From assembly GCA_045604545.1 (NCBI GenBank), contig JAZUOG010000038.1, positions 1 to 54,635 on the forward strand: a stretch of 54,635 nt of DNA, given 5' to 3'. The translations under genes were made by a program, and so were the position numbers. This DNA comes from RGIG1959 sp045604545 (GTDB lineage: Bacteria; Bacillota; Clostridia; Oscillospirales; Acutalibacteraceae). How positions within the stretch are numbered: position 1 is the stretch's first letter; every line of letters begins with the position of its first letter. The notes beneath the pieces are model-generated. The model saw only the letters and a list, made by a program, of their open reading frames with translations. It was not told the origin of the DNA and ran no database searches. Positions 41,359-49,278 of this stretch are shown in pieces.

Positions 41359-42198
41359 ATGAAAACTCCAAAGACAAACGGCGGCTTTCTCGGCTTTTTG
41401 TACGGTAACGTTTTCGGACGGGTGCTCCTCAAGCTGCTGACGGCGCGCTGGATCTCGAAGCTGGCGGGCGCGTTTCTGAGTTGCCGCATTTCCAAGCTGT
41501 TCATCTCCCGCTTTGTGAAGAGCAACCACATCGATCTTGATGAGTACCATGCGGACAATTTCCGCTCGTTCAACGACTGCTTCTGTCGCAAGATCAAGGA
41601 GGATCGTCGACCCGTTGATATGGATCCGACGCATCTGATTTCTCCGTGTGACAGTTATCTGACAGCCACCGTCATCGACGAAGGAACGGTGCTGTTCATC
41701 AAGCAGAGTCAGTATACCGTGTCGGATCTGCTCGGCGGCGATGCTGTCGCTGAGAAATATAAAGACGGACTGTGTCTGGTGTTTCGCCTGTGCGTGGAGC
41801 ATTATCACCGGTATCATTATCTTGACAACGGCACAAAGGGTGAGAACATCTTCCTCAAGGGCAAGCTCCACACCGTGCGACCGATTGCGCTTGAGGTGTG
41901 TCCCGTGTTCGCGCAGAACTGCCGCGAATACACCGTGATGGAAACCGAACATTTCGGCACCGTCACGCAGGTCGAGGTCGGTGCGATGATGGTGGGCAGG
42001 ATCAAAAATCTTCATGGCGCGCACACCTTCAACCGCGGTGAGGAAAAGGGTATGTTCCTTTTCGGCGGCAGTACGGTCGTGTTGCTCCTCGAAAAAGACA
42101 AAGCGGTGCTGAAGAATGAGATCCTCGAAGCCTCCGCCCGCGGCGAAGAAACTCCCGTCAAAATGGGTGAACAGATCGGTTTCCGATATACTGCATAA
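41359..42198 (+). CDS. psd: Phosphatidylserine decarboxylase
   Basis: A 279-residue Psd proenzyme of the type II kind. It shows FNDCFCRKIKEDRRP near residue 75, ISPCDSYLTA, the FRLCVEHYHRYHY histidine block (catalytic His), LHTVRPIA, and the self-cleavage region FLFGGSTVVLLLE, where Ser of GGST becomes the pyruvoyl group. It decarboxylates phosphatidylserine to phosphatidylethanolamine. ATG 41359 follows GGGGGA. Forms a two-gene unit with pssA. Confidence 0.95.
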   Translation: MKTPKTNGGFLGFLYGNVFGRVLLKLLTARWISKLAGAFLSCRISKLFISRFVKSNHIDLDEYHADNFRSFNDCFCRKIKEDRRPVDMDPTHLISPCDSYLTATVIDEGTVLFIKQSQYTVSDLLGGDAVAEKYKDGLCLVFRLCVEHYHRYHYLDNGTKGENIFLKGKLHTVRPIALEVCPVFAQNCREYTVMETEHFGTVTQVEVGAMMVGRIKNLHGAHTFNRGEEKGMFLFGGSTVVLLLEKDKAVLKNEILEASARGEETPVKMGEQIGFRYTA

Positions 42199-42230
42199 AA
42201 AACGCTGTTGCTTCATGCAACAGCGTTTTT
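42199..42230. terminator. Bidirectional terminator
   Basis: A 13-bp stem AAAACGCTGTTGC/GCAACAGCGTTTT between the convergent psd and GH3 genes. Confidence 0.9.
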
Positions 42231-42232
42231 GT

Positions 42233-44359
42233 TTATTCCAGAGAAAACGATACGGTGTGAAGCAGATGGTCGGCGTATCCCGTTGACAGCTCGAAACGTC
42301 CCGCTTCCGACACAAACCGTTGTTCGGCGTTCCAAAAACGGAGCATGGGTTCCGAAACGGCAAAGCGGACGGTGCGGCGTTCGTGCGGCGCAAGCGTCAC
42401 CTTTTGATAAGCGATCAACCGGCATACGGGACGGGCAATCGAGGCGACCGCATCGCGCAGAAACAGCATGACGGTTTCCTTGCCTTCGCGGTCACTGTCG
42501 TTGTACAGTGCGATGTCAACATCGATGGTATCATCGGCGGTCATACGCTCTGCCGACAGGGTGAGGGATTCGTACACAAAGCGGGAATAGGACAGACCGT
42601 GTCCGAAGGAGAATTGCGGCAGGTTGCCGCAGTCGATGTAGTTGGAGGTGAAGGGAACGTGTCGCGTTTCCGCGTCGGCGGGAGCGGGACGACCTGTGCG
42701 CAGGTGGTTATAGTAAATCGGGCATTGACCGACCTCTTTCGGAAAGCTCATCGCCAGCTTGCCGCAGGGGTTGGCGTCTCCGAACAGCAGTCGCGCGACG
42801 GCGTTGCCGCCCTCACTGCCGGGAAACCACATATGAAGCACGGCGGGAACATCGTTGACGAAGGCACTCATCACCAGCGGACGACCGCTGAAGGTGACGC
42901 AGACGGTGTTTCGGTTATTGTGTGTGACGGCAAGGGCGAGAGCCTCCTGACGACCGGGCAGGCGCAGATCGGCGCGGGAGTTGCCCTCGCCGCTGTAATT
43001 CTGCGGCTCGCCGAGACACAAAATGACGGCATCGGCGTCTTTGGCAACGGCAATCGCTTCGTCGATATCCTCGCCGTTTGCGACCGTCAACGGTATGTCG
43101 GGACACAAAGCGGCAATACCCTCTTTCACCGTGACGGATTCCGCCGATCTGCCGCCGCACGACCAGAAACCGAGGATATCGTGGCTGTCGGCAAACGGAC
43201 CGATGAGGGCGATGCGGCGAAGCGTTTTTGACAGCGGCAGAACACCGTCATTTTTGAGAAGGACGGCGCTTTCCTCCGCGGCTGTACGGGCGATGTGCCG
43301 ATGCTCATCGCACAGATACAGCGGCGCGTTATCATCGGCGACCGCACCGCGAAACGGGTCTTCAAACAGCCCGAGCTTGTTTTTGAGTTCCAGTACACGA
43401 AGCACGGCGCCATCGAGGACATCTTCGCTGACGGTGCCGTCTTTGATCAGGTCTTTCAAATGGCAGGCATAGCCTGCCGAGCACATCTCGATGTCGCAAC
43501 CGTTCGCAAAGGCGAGCGCGGCGGCATCTTTGAGGTTTTCGGCAAGTCCATGGGACAGAAGCTCGCCGACCGCGTTATAGTCGCTGATGACGACACCGTC
43601 AAAGCCCCATTCGTCCTTCAGAACGGTTTGCATCAGCCACGGGTTGGCAACCGACGGCACACCGTTTAACGTGTTGAATGACGGCATCACCATGGCGACT
43701 CCCGCGTCGATGCAGGCTTTGTAGGCAGGCAGATAATATTCTCTGAGGCTGTGCTCGCTGATATCAACGGTGTTGTAGTCGCGACCTGCCTCGGCACCGC
43801 CGTAAGCGGCAAAATGCTTGACGCAGGCGGCAAGGGTGTCATGACGCGTAAGGTCATCGCCTTGAAAGGCTTTGACCTGTGCCGCTCCCATGTCACAGTT
43901 CAGCAGGACATCTTCGCCGCACCCTTCCATCACGCGTCCCCATCTCGCATCACGGGACAGGTCGACCATCGGCGTGAAGGTGGCGTGGATACCGCCCGCG
44001 ACCGCCTCTTTTGCCGCCATTTTCGAGCAGGTCTCAACAACCGACGGATCAAACGAGCAGCCGAGGGCGAGCGGAATGGGATAGATGGTGCGATAGCCGT
44101 GAATGACGTCCATCATCAGCAGAAGCGGAATGCGGCTGTGCTCCAGATGCGCTTTCTGAATGGCGATCGCTTCGGCGGTACTGCCGAAATTGAGCACACT
44201 GCCGACAAACGGCAACATGGATTTCGGAATGCCGTTTTCGGTGACGGGTCCCGTTGCCGCGGCATCGGTGTCGACAAACTCCGAGGCGGTACACTGTATC
44301 AGCTGACCGATTTTTTCATCAAGCGTCATGGCGTCGAGCAAAGAGCGGATATCCTGCAT
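42233..44359 (-). CDS. GH3-family glycoside hydrolase (beta-glucosidase-like)
   Basis: A 708-residue GH3 enzyme without a signal peptide, so probably cytoplasmic. It has the barrel domain (MMDVIHGYRTIYPIPLALGCSFDP, KHFAAYGGAEAGRDYN, catalytic Asp in GVVISDYNAVGEL), the C-terminal alpha/beta sandwich (CLGEPQNYSGEGNSRADL) and a fibronectin-III-like end. It likely hydrolyses beta-glucosides or related oligosaccharides. ATG 44359 follows AAAAGGAG. The upstream metallophosphoesterase frame, if read to its formal stop, overlaps the first 41 bp of this gene. Confidence 0.95.
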   Translation of the reverse strand: MQDIRSLLDAMTLDEKIGQLIQCTASEFVDTDAAATGPVTENGIPKSMLPFVGSVLNFGSTAEAIAIQKAHLEHSRIPLLLMMDVIHGYRTIYPIPLALGCSFDPSVVETCSKMAAKEAVAGGIHATFTPMVDLSRDARWGRVMEGCGEDVLLNCDMGAAQVKAFQGDDLTRHDTLAACVKHFAAYGGAEAGRDYNTVDISEHSLREYYLPAYKACIDAGVAMVMPSFNTLNGVPSVANPWLMQTVLKDEWGFDGVVISDYNAVGELLSHGLAENLKDAAALAFANGCDIEMCSAGYACHLKDLIKDGTVSEDVLDGAVLRVLELKNKLGLFEDPFRGAVADDNAPLYLCDEHRHIARTAAEESAVLLKNDGVLPLSKTLRRIALIGPFADSHDILGFWSCGGRSAESVTVKEGIAALCPDIPLTVANGEDIDEAIAVAKDADAVILCLGEPQNYSGEGNSRADLRLPGRQEALALAVTHNNRNTVCVTFSGRPLVMSAFVNDVPAVLHMWFPGSEGGNAVARLLFGDANPCGKLAMSFPKEVGQCPIYYNHLRTGRPAPADAETRHVPFTSNYIDCGNLPQFSFGHGLSYSRFVYESLTLSAERMTADDTIDVDIALYNDSDREGKETVMLFLRDAVASIARPVCRLIAYQKVTLAPHERRTVRFAVSEPMLRFWNAEQRFVSEAGRFELSTGYADHLLHTVSFSLE

Positions 44360-47300
44360 GGAGCATTCTCCTTTTATACATGATACATACAGTATATAGC
44401 AAACGGGACAAACTGGCAACCGTTTCACAAAAAAAGGAAGTCACCGCGGTGACTGCCTTTTTGTTGAGGTGTATTTTTCCGTTGACCACGGCGAGGAGAA
44501 TCTCACGGGCGTCGGAAGACATGATGGTGCCGTCGAGGTTATAGTCGGCGGCGAGCTTGGCGGCATCGGAGATCGTGCCGACACCAAGCACCTGGAACAG
44601 CACCTCGCGGGCGTCGATGGTTTCCAGTTTGCCGCTGCCGTCGACATCGCCGCGCACCGAGATAACAGCGGTATCGGTGACAACGCCGCCGACCTCAAGT
44701 TTGACGGTCATGTCGGTGGCAACGTTACCCGACGTGACGACGTTGCCGTTTTTGTCGCAAACGGTCAGCGTGCCGCTCGCGGGAATGGACGCAAGCAGGT
44801 CGGCAACGGTTGTGCCGACAGAAGCGGTGTACAATTCCTTGTCAAGAACGGTGCTCACCGAGGAAGCCGAAGCGCCGTCGGAGAAGTAGCCGATGTCCTT
44901 GCCGTTGGAAAGCTGCAGGGCGTACAGAGACAGCGTACCCTTGCCGCCGAGGGTGATGACCACGCGTTTGACGGTGCTGACACCGTTGGCGGGAACGACG
45001 TTGTTCCACTGATAGCAGGACAGCAGGTCAAAGTCCTTGCGGTAAGAGCCGGCGGGGATCAGCCCGTTGTCGAGCGTGACACCGAGCGCGGGATAGAAAT
45101 CGCTGACAATGCCGTAGGAGGCATCGGCACCGGCGGTGGTGACCTCCAGTCTGATGTCAAAGCGGGTGTCCGACTTGACATTGACAAGCAGGTTTTTCAG
45201 CGTCTGGATATTGAAGCGTTTGTTGAGATTGAACACCACTTCATAGCCGGCATCGGTGTTGGCGGTGGCGGTCAGTCTGCCGTTGTCATAGGTGTAGCTG
45301 CCCGCTTTGGTGACATCGCCGACAGCCAGTGTGGTCGCGTCAAACAGGCTGGTGGACTGGGTTGTACTGCTGTCTGCGTCACCCAGCTCATCGGTGAGCG
45401 TCAGCTGACGGAAGAACAGCTTTTTGTCCACCTCACCCGCGCTGAGAATGCGAATGCTGTTGAGCGTCAGCGTGCCGTCATCGTTGTAGCAGGTGTCGGG
45501 GAAGGTGACGGTCGACAGGTCGATCGTGCCCGAGTGATTGAGGTCATCGCCCTTGATGTCGCCGCTGCCCGACGAAATGACAACGTCTTTGAAATAGGAC
45601 TGAATAGAAACACACTCTTTACTGGTGGAGGACGCGGAGTTGCTGGATTTGAACATCAGCATGATGTTGTCCTTGCAACCCGTTTCCATATAGAAATCGT
45701 ACACGAGTGCTTTGTCGGCGGGGTCGAAGGTGATGGGGGTGGGCAGGTCATAGTCCGCCGCAGGCCAGTCGCCGCCTTTTTTGTAGATGACCTGTGCGTT
45801 GCCGTCCTGATAGGTGCCGACAAGGGCGCTGTCGCCCATCCAGCCCGTGGAATCGGGCGGGAGAATGCTTTGGGCATTGAAGGTCGGCGCTTGACCGACG
45901 GTGTAGTTGGAAAGGGTGATGCGGGTGCCGGGAACAAAGCGCTTTGCAAGCTCCTTGCGCATGGGATCCTGGCACCAGAAGGTGTTGACGGCGAGAATAA
46001 AGCCGTTCTGCGGCAGGAGTACCGCTTTGCCGACACCCAGACGGGTGGAGGCGGTGGTCAGAGTGAACACACCGTTCTGACCCGCAACGGGCGTGAAGCT
46101 GAACAGCATATTCCACGAGTGGTCATAGCTGCCGAAGCTCGATTGGTTGTCGTAAAGGATCCACTGCTCGTTGCCGGTGACGCGGTTGGAGCCGTTGATG
46201 CTGTACACGCCGCCCCACGGCGTGGAGATGGTGGTTGCCTTGAAGGGGGAGGGGGTGGTGATGCCGCCGATGTTGCGCAGGATCAGCTTGCGACCGACCG
46301 TCAGCGCATCGAGGTTGACACCGACACCGACATTGTTTTCGGCGTTCGGACTGAGCGCCATGACAATGCCGTTTTGCGGGATCAGCACAAAGGGATCGGC
46401 CGCATCAAGCGAAGCGCCTTTGGTGACGGCGGTCACGCGATAGCCGTCACCGTTCTGATAGGTGGCGGTGATGTAGTTGAGCGAGCGGGGATCGCCGAAG
46501 GCGTCTGCCGCGTTGAGCGAAAAGTAACGGTCATACACGCCGACACCGTGGAAGGTGGTGCCGTTTTCGGGAACGTTCTGATAGGTGACGGGGATCACGA
46601 CAGCGTCCGCCGAATCGGTCTTGGAGAACACCAGCTCGTTGTTGTTGATGACCGTGCCCTTGGCAGGATCGTTCGCGCCCTTGGCGGCGGGAGCGGAGAA
46701 ATCAAACGGCATCGTGAAGCTGTCGCGGGTGCCGTATTCGTCAAAGTCCACGCCGTCTTCATAGTCGGAACCGAAGTTCAAGGTATAGGGCGAATAGGTG
46801 CGATGGGTGACGGTGCCGTCGGCGATGTCGAATTCCATGAAACGCATGAAGCCGTTGCCGCCGTTTGTCGTATTCTGATAGTTTGCCATCATCTGATAGA
46901 CAGAGCGGTCAGCCTTGCCGTCGCCGTTGTCGTCGATGGTGTCGATCTTGCGGGTGGAGTTGTAGTTGTGACCGCAGAACACCTGACGGACGTTGGGGTT
47001 TTGCAGGACAACGTTCTGGAAGATCTTTTCGCCGTTGGGAGAACGCTCACCGTTTGCCATGAGATAATCATGGAAAGCGAGCATGGCGATGCGGTTGGGA
47101 TATGCCGCCAGCACGCTGTTTATCCACGCGATGCTCGCATCGGTGTAATCGGGCGCATAGCCGAGATACACAAACAGGAAGTCAACACCCTCAATGGTCA
47201 TCAGGTCATAGTGACCGTAGTGGTTGTCGTAGTCACCGCCGTACCACGGCTTGGTATTGTAGCGGGAGGCACCGAAATACTGGCTGAATTCGGTGTGGTC

Positions 47301-47654
47301 GTATTGGTCGACATCGTGGTTGCCCGCGAGGATACCATAGGCGAGACCGGCATCGTCCCACAGTTTGTAGGCAGTGTCCATGACCGCCCATTGCTCATGG
47401 CTGTGGGGATTGTCGACAAAGTCGCCCGTATGCACGATATAGCGCATATCCATGCGGGAATAGTTGTCAACGACCCACTGGTTCTGAACCGTGATGATGT
47501 CGTGGTATTTGAAGGAGTACCACTGCGGGTCGGTTGCCCACAGAATGGTGAATTTGTCGTCATCGAGCGGGGAGATGGTCGCGGCGGTCGTTGCCATCGG
47601 CACCGCACCCACCAGCATCGCCAGACACAGAACAAGAGCCAGCAGTCGTTTCAT
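44319..47654 (-). CDS. Secreted metallophosphoesterase with C-terminal dockerin
   Basis: Formally 1111 residues. Signal peptide (MKRLLALVLCLAMLVGAVPMATTAA), then a calcineurin-like phosphoesterase at about 30-300 with DPQW, HTGDFVDN, GNHDVDQ, FHDYL and CGHNY metal ligands. Middle regions are beta-rich and include two similar blocks around VLIPQNGIVMA and VLLPQNGFILA. The C-terminus carries a type I dockerin: GDVDGSGKLETIDAREVLFQVL and a second repeat DYNLDGTIMSSDAREILLAVVNGK. The family end is normally here, but no stop codon follows: the frame runs through its own terminator hairpin (44431-44462), the GH3 promoter and the GH3 start, to a stop at 44319. ATG 47654 follows GAGGGAA. Substrate unknown. 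Confidence 0.9.
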   Translation of the reverse strand: MKRLLALVLCLAMLVGAVPMATTAATISPLDDDKFTILWATDPQWYSFKYHDIITVQNQWVVDNYSRMDMRYIVHTGDFVDNPHSHEQWAVMDTAYKLWDDAGLAYGILAGNHDVDQYDHTEFSQYFGASRYNTKPWYGGDYDNHYGHYDLMTIEGVDFLFVYLGYAPDYTDASIAWINSVLAAYPNRIAMLAFHDYLMANGERSPNGEKIFQNVVLQNPNVRQVFCGHNYNSTRKIDTIDDNGDGKADRSVYQMMANYQNTTNGGNGFMRFMEFDIADGTVTHRTYSPYTLNFGSDYEDGVDFDEYGTRDSFTMPFDFSAPAAKGANDPAKGTVINNNELVFSKTDSADAVVIPVTYQNVPENGTTFHGVGVYDRYFSLNAADAFGDPRSLNYITATYQNGDGYRVTAVTKGASLDAADPFVLIPQNGIVMALSPNAENNVGVGVNLDALTVGRKLILRNIGGITTPSPFKATTISTPWGGVYSINGSNRVTGNEQWILYDNQSSFGSYDHSWNMLFSFTPVAGQNGVFTLTTASTRLGVGKAVLLPQNGFILAVNTFWCQDPMRKELAKRFVPGTRITLSNYTVGQAPTFNAQSILPPDSTGWMGDSALVGTYQDGNAQVIYKKGGDWPAADYDLPTPITFDPADKALVYDFYMETGCKDNIMLMFKSSNSASSTSKECVSIQSYFKDVVISSGSGDIKGDDLNHSGTIDLSTVTFPDTCYNDDGTLTLNSIRILSAGEVDKKLFFRQLTLTDELGDADSSTTQSTSLFDATTLAVGDVTKAGSYTYDNGRLTATANTDAGYEVVFNLNKRFNIQTLKNLLVNVKSDTRFDIRLEVTTAGADASYGIVSDFYPALGVTLDNGLIPAGSYRKDFDLLSCYQWNNVVPANGVSTVKRVVITLGGKGTLSLYALQLSNGKDIGYFSDGASASSVSTVLDKELYTASVGTTVADLLASIPASGTLTVCDKNGNVVTSGNVATDMTVKLEVGGVVTDTAVISVRGDVDGSGKLETIDAREVLFQVLGVGTISDAAKLAADYNLDGTIMSSDAREILLAVVNGKIHLNKKAVTAVTSFFCETVASLSRLLYTVCIMYKRRMLHAGYPLFARRHDA
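44391..44419 (-). promoter_or_regulatory. Sigma-A promoter of the GH3 gene
   Basis: Minus strand TTGCCA, 17 bp, TATACT, just downstream of the metallophosphoesterase terminator. Confidence 0.8.
44431..44462 (-). terminator. Terminator inside the metallophosphoesterase frame
   Basis: Stem AAAAAGG-x-AGTCACC/GGTGACT-x-CCTTTTT followed on the minus strand by TTTG. It lies before any in-frame stop of the gene it should terminate. Confidence 0.85.
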
Positions 47655-47698
47655 TTCGGATTCCCTCTTTCCTAAAAATAAGAGTCTTCTATATTTCA

Positions 47699-47728
47699 TT
47701 TATATCATATATAAAAAGGACGTGTCAA
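47699..47728 (-). promoter_or_regulatory. Promoter of the metallophosphoesterase gene
   Basis: Minus strand TTGACA, 18 bp, TATAAA. Confidence 0.75.
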
Positions 47729-47780
47729 GAAAAAGCCGAAACCTTGCAGAAAATGTCCTGATGACGAGAGGAAAATGGCG

Positions 47781-47810
47781 AAAAAACAAGCCTCACGGGT
47801 GTGAGGCTTG
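47781..47810 (-). terminator. Terminator of the DUF3784-like gene
   Basis: Stem CAAGCCTCAC/GTGAGGCTTG followed on the minus strand by TTTTTTCG. Confidence 0.9.
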
Positions 47811-47823
47811 AACCAAAGTAACA

Positions 47824-48150
47824 TCACTGTTTTCTGTTTTCTATCACAATTGAGGAAATAACGGCAAAAATCACGGCGGCAACGATGATTCCCAAAGAAA
47901 CGAAAAACAGCCACCCTGTTTGAAGAAAAATTTCGATTGCGTGGATTAAAAAAACCACACCGATTAACAAAAAGCAGACCGCCGATTGCTTGTAATACGG
48001 TGTTTTGTTCATAGTTTCCCGCTCTTGCTCGGTTGCGTATAAGTAAGCATTATTAAACGGGAAGCCCTTTTCACAAAACTGGAAACAGCTGAACACAAAA
48101 CAGGCAAACGCGAGCGCACCCAGAATAACAGCACCGACAATTCTTTCCAT
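47824..48150 (-). CDS. DUF3784-like small membrane protein
   Basis: A 108-residue protein with three membrane helices (about 4-22, 55-75 and 80-102) and the loop FPFNNAYLYATEQERETMNK between helices 1 and 2, which matches the GYNTMSEEEK-type loop of DUF3784 proteins. Function unknown. ATG 48150 has GGAGAGG upstream; the longer frame reaches into the tRNA gene and is discarded. Confidence 0.75.
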   Translation of the reverse strand: MERIVGAVILGALAFACFVFSCFQFCEKGFPFNNAYLYATEQERETMNKTPYYKQSAVCFLLIGVVFLIHAIEIFLQTGWLFFVSLGIIVAAVIFAVISSIVIENRKQ

Positions 48151-48186
48151 GGCAACCTCTCCGTCAATGTATGATTGGGTAACTAC

Positions 48187-48215
48187 AGTATAGCACAAAA
48201 TGAGAGAACGTTCAA
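48187..48215 (-). promoter_or_regulatory. Sigma-A promoter of the DUF3784-like gene
   Basis: Minus strand TTGAAC, 17 bp, TATACT. Confidence 0.8.
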
Positions 48216-48339
48216 TCAAAAAATATACGACAGAATGATGCGATGCAATCAATAAAAACCGAACAGGAAGCCCGCGCCTCAGGGAGGAAGAGGCATCTCG
48301 TCTTTTGGTGCATGTAAAAACGGAACACTCTTCAACTCC

Positions 48340-48375
48340 ACGCCGGGAAAACAGTCCACCGGACTGTTTTCTGTT
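48340..48375. repeat. Hairpin aacagtcc/ggactgtt, dispersed-repeat-like
   Basis: Inverted arms AAAACAGTCC and GGACTGTTTT with a 3-nt loop, placed between tRNA-Arg and the DUF3784-like gene. The surrounding 48250-48400 stretch is structured, shows no gene, and has the look of a repeat element behind a tRNA. Confidence 0.5.
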
Positions 48376-48399
48376 CCGGCTTTCGAATCCCTTCGAGAA

Positions 48400-48436
48400 A
48401 AAGAAAAAAGGCTTCACGGATGTGAAGCCTTTTTTC
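48400..48436 (-). terminator. Terminator of tRNA-Arg
   Basis: Stem AAGGCTTCAC/GTGAAGCCTT followed on the minus strand by TTTTCTTTTT, starting 2 bp past the tRNA CCA end. Confidence 0.88.
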
Positions 48437-48437
48437 T

Positions 48438-48514
48438 TGGCGCGCCCGAAGGGATTCGAACCCCTGACCTTTTGATTCGTAGTCAAACACTCTATCCAGC
48501 TGAGCTACGAGCGC
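48438..48514 (-). tRNA. tRNA-Arg (anticodon ACG)
   Basis: A 77-nt cloverleaf with encoded CCA. Acceptor stem GCGCTCG/CGGGCGC with discriminator G, D arm with AGCTCAGCTGGATAGAG, anticodon loop CTACGAA between TTTGA and TCAAA, and T loop GTTCGAATC. The wobble A is normally deaminated to inosine, reading CGU, CGC and CGA. Confidence 0.96.
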
Positions 48515-48539
48515 ATATGCGTTTTTGAGAACAGTCAAT

Positions 48540-48568
48540 ATTATAGACGGCAATGCGCGGTTTGTCAA
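48540..48568 (-). promoter_or_regulatory. Sigma-A promoter of tRNA-Arg
   Basis: Minus strand TTGACA, 17 bp, TATAAT; the closest match to consensus in the window. Confidence 0.9.
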
Positions 48569-48642
48569 GAGGGAAAATCAAAGAAAATACACTTTTTTTG
48601 GAGAAATTTTAAAAACTGCGGATATTTTTTTGCAAAATCCGC

Positions 48643-48671
48643 TTTACAAACGGATTTTTGCGTGGTATACT
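48643..48671 (+). promoter_or_regulatory. Sigma-A promoter of rpsO(-pnp)
   Basis: TTTACA, 17 bp, TATACT on the plus strand, giving a leader of about 125 nt. Confidence 0.85.
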
Positions 48672-48677
48672 AACTAA

Positions 48678-48800
48678 GCATGTGCATCGTTCACATGACA
48701 ACTGCCGATTACCCGGACGACGGAGTATGCCCGCTTTGGGACGCCTTGGTTCCTCGCACTGGGTTTTTGAGCGAATCTTAAAGAAAGGTGGTAAATCATC
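48678..48800 (+). promoter_or_regulatory. rpsO leader, probable S15 autoregulatory region
   Basis: A leader of about 120 nt, unusually long for a ribosomal gene, with complementary short blocks (CATGTG/CACATG at 48679-48699 and CTCGC/GCGA around 48756-48775). S15 represses its own mRNA in many bacteria through structured leaders. The element class was not identified; the assignment rests on position. Confidence 0.45.
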
Positions 48801-49067
48801 ATGATGTTACCCGAGCAAAAGCAAGAAATCATCAAAGCCTACGCGACTCACGAAGGCGACACCGGTTCTCCCGAGGTTCAGATCGCTGTTCTGACCCGCC
48901 GCATTGCGGATCTCACTGCGCACCTGAAGGATCATCCGAAGGATCACCACCGCCGCCACGGCCTTCTCAAAATGGTCGGTCAGCGCCGTGGCCTTCTTCA
49001 GTATCTCATGAAGAAGGACATCAACCGCTATCGTGCGATCATCGAGAAGCTCGGTATCCGTAAATAA
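48801..49067 (+). CDS. rpsO: 30S ribosomal protein S15
   Basis: An 88-residue S15: EIIKAYATHEGDTGSPEVQIAVLTRRI, LTAHLKDHPKDHHRRHGLLKMVGQRR, and LLQYLMKKDINRYRAIIEKLGIRK, all normal. It binds the 16S rRNA central domain. AAAGGTGG lies 9 nt before the ATG. It is followed by pnp, the classical rpsO-pnp order. Confidence 0.98.
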   Translation: MMLPEQKQEIIKAYATHEGDTGSPEVQIAVLTRRIADLTAHLKDHPKDHHRRHGLLKMVGQRRGLLQYLMKKDINRYRAIIEKLGIRK

Positions 49068-49077
49068 GCGATCAGGC

Positions 49078-49112
49078 TTTGAGGCAGACGGAATGTGTCC
49101 GTCTGCCTCAAA
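49078..49112 (+). other. 15-bp perfect hairpin after rpsO
   Basis: TTTGAGGCAGACGGA, a 5-nt loop, then its exact complement. No T-run follows, so read-through to pnp is expected. A likely processing or mRNA-stabilising stem. Confidence 0.8.
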
Positions 49113-49148
49113 CTGCGCAATCAGCGCAAAAAAATACGCTCCCATGAC

Positions 49149-49236
49149 GGCGGTGTGCGGCCGTTTTAGCAGTGAAGCGGGGGTCGAAACCGCGCTTTCG
49201 GCATCGGCTTTATTGCTAAAATGCCATCGACCGCCT
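49149..49236 (+). promoter_or_regulatory. Long stem-loop in the pnp leader
   Basis: Arms 49149-49171 and 49214-49236 pair over about 22 bp with a few mismatches (shared ends ggcggt and ttttagca), enclosing a smaller GC-rich hairpin. It ends about 40 nt before the pnp start. In E. coli, the pnp leader stem is cut by RNase III and PNPase then represses its own mRNA; a similar role is inferred. Confidence 0.6.
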
Positions 49237-49278
49237 CATTGGAAATCCAAAAAGAATGTCAAAAGGAGGCAACCAATT

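Noticed and set aside
44469..47675. Long 1068-codon plus-strand frame opposite the metallophosphoesterase
   Set aside because: Antisense shadow; the minus-strand frame has a signal peptide, metal-binding motifs and a dockerin.
47824..48486. Longer reading of the DUF3784-like gene to 48486
   Set aside because: The extra 112 codons run through the promoter, a hairpin and into tRNA-Arg; the ATG at 48150 has a ribosome site.
49114..49128. tgcgc/gcgca hairpin followed by A residues as an rpsO terminator
   Set aside because: The A-run would be a T-run only on the minus strand; no minus-strand gene ends there.
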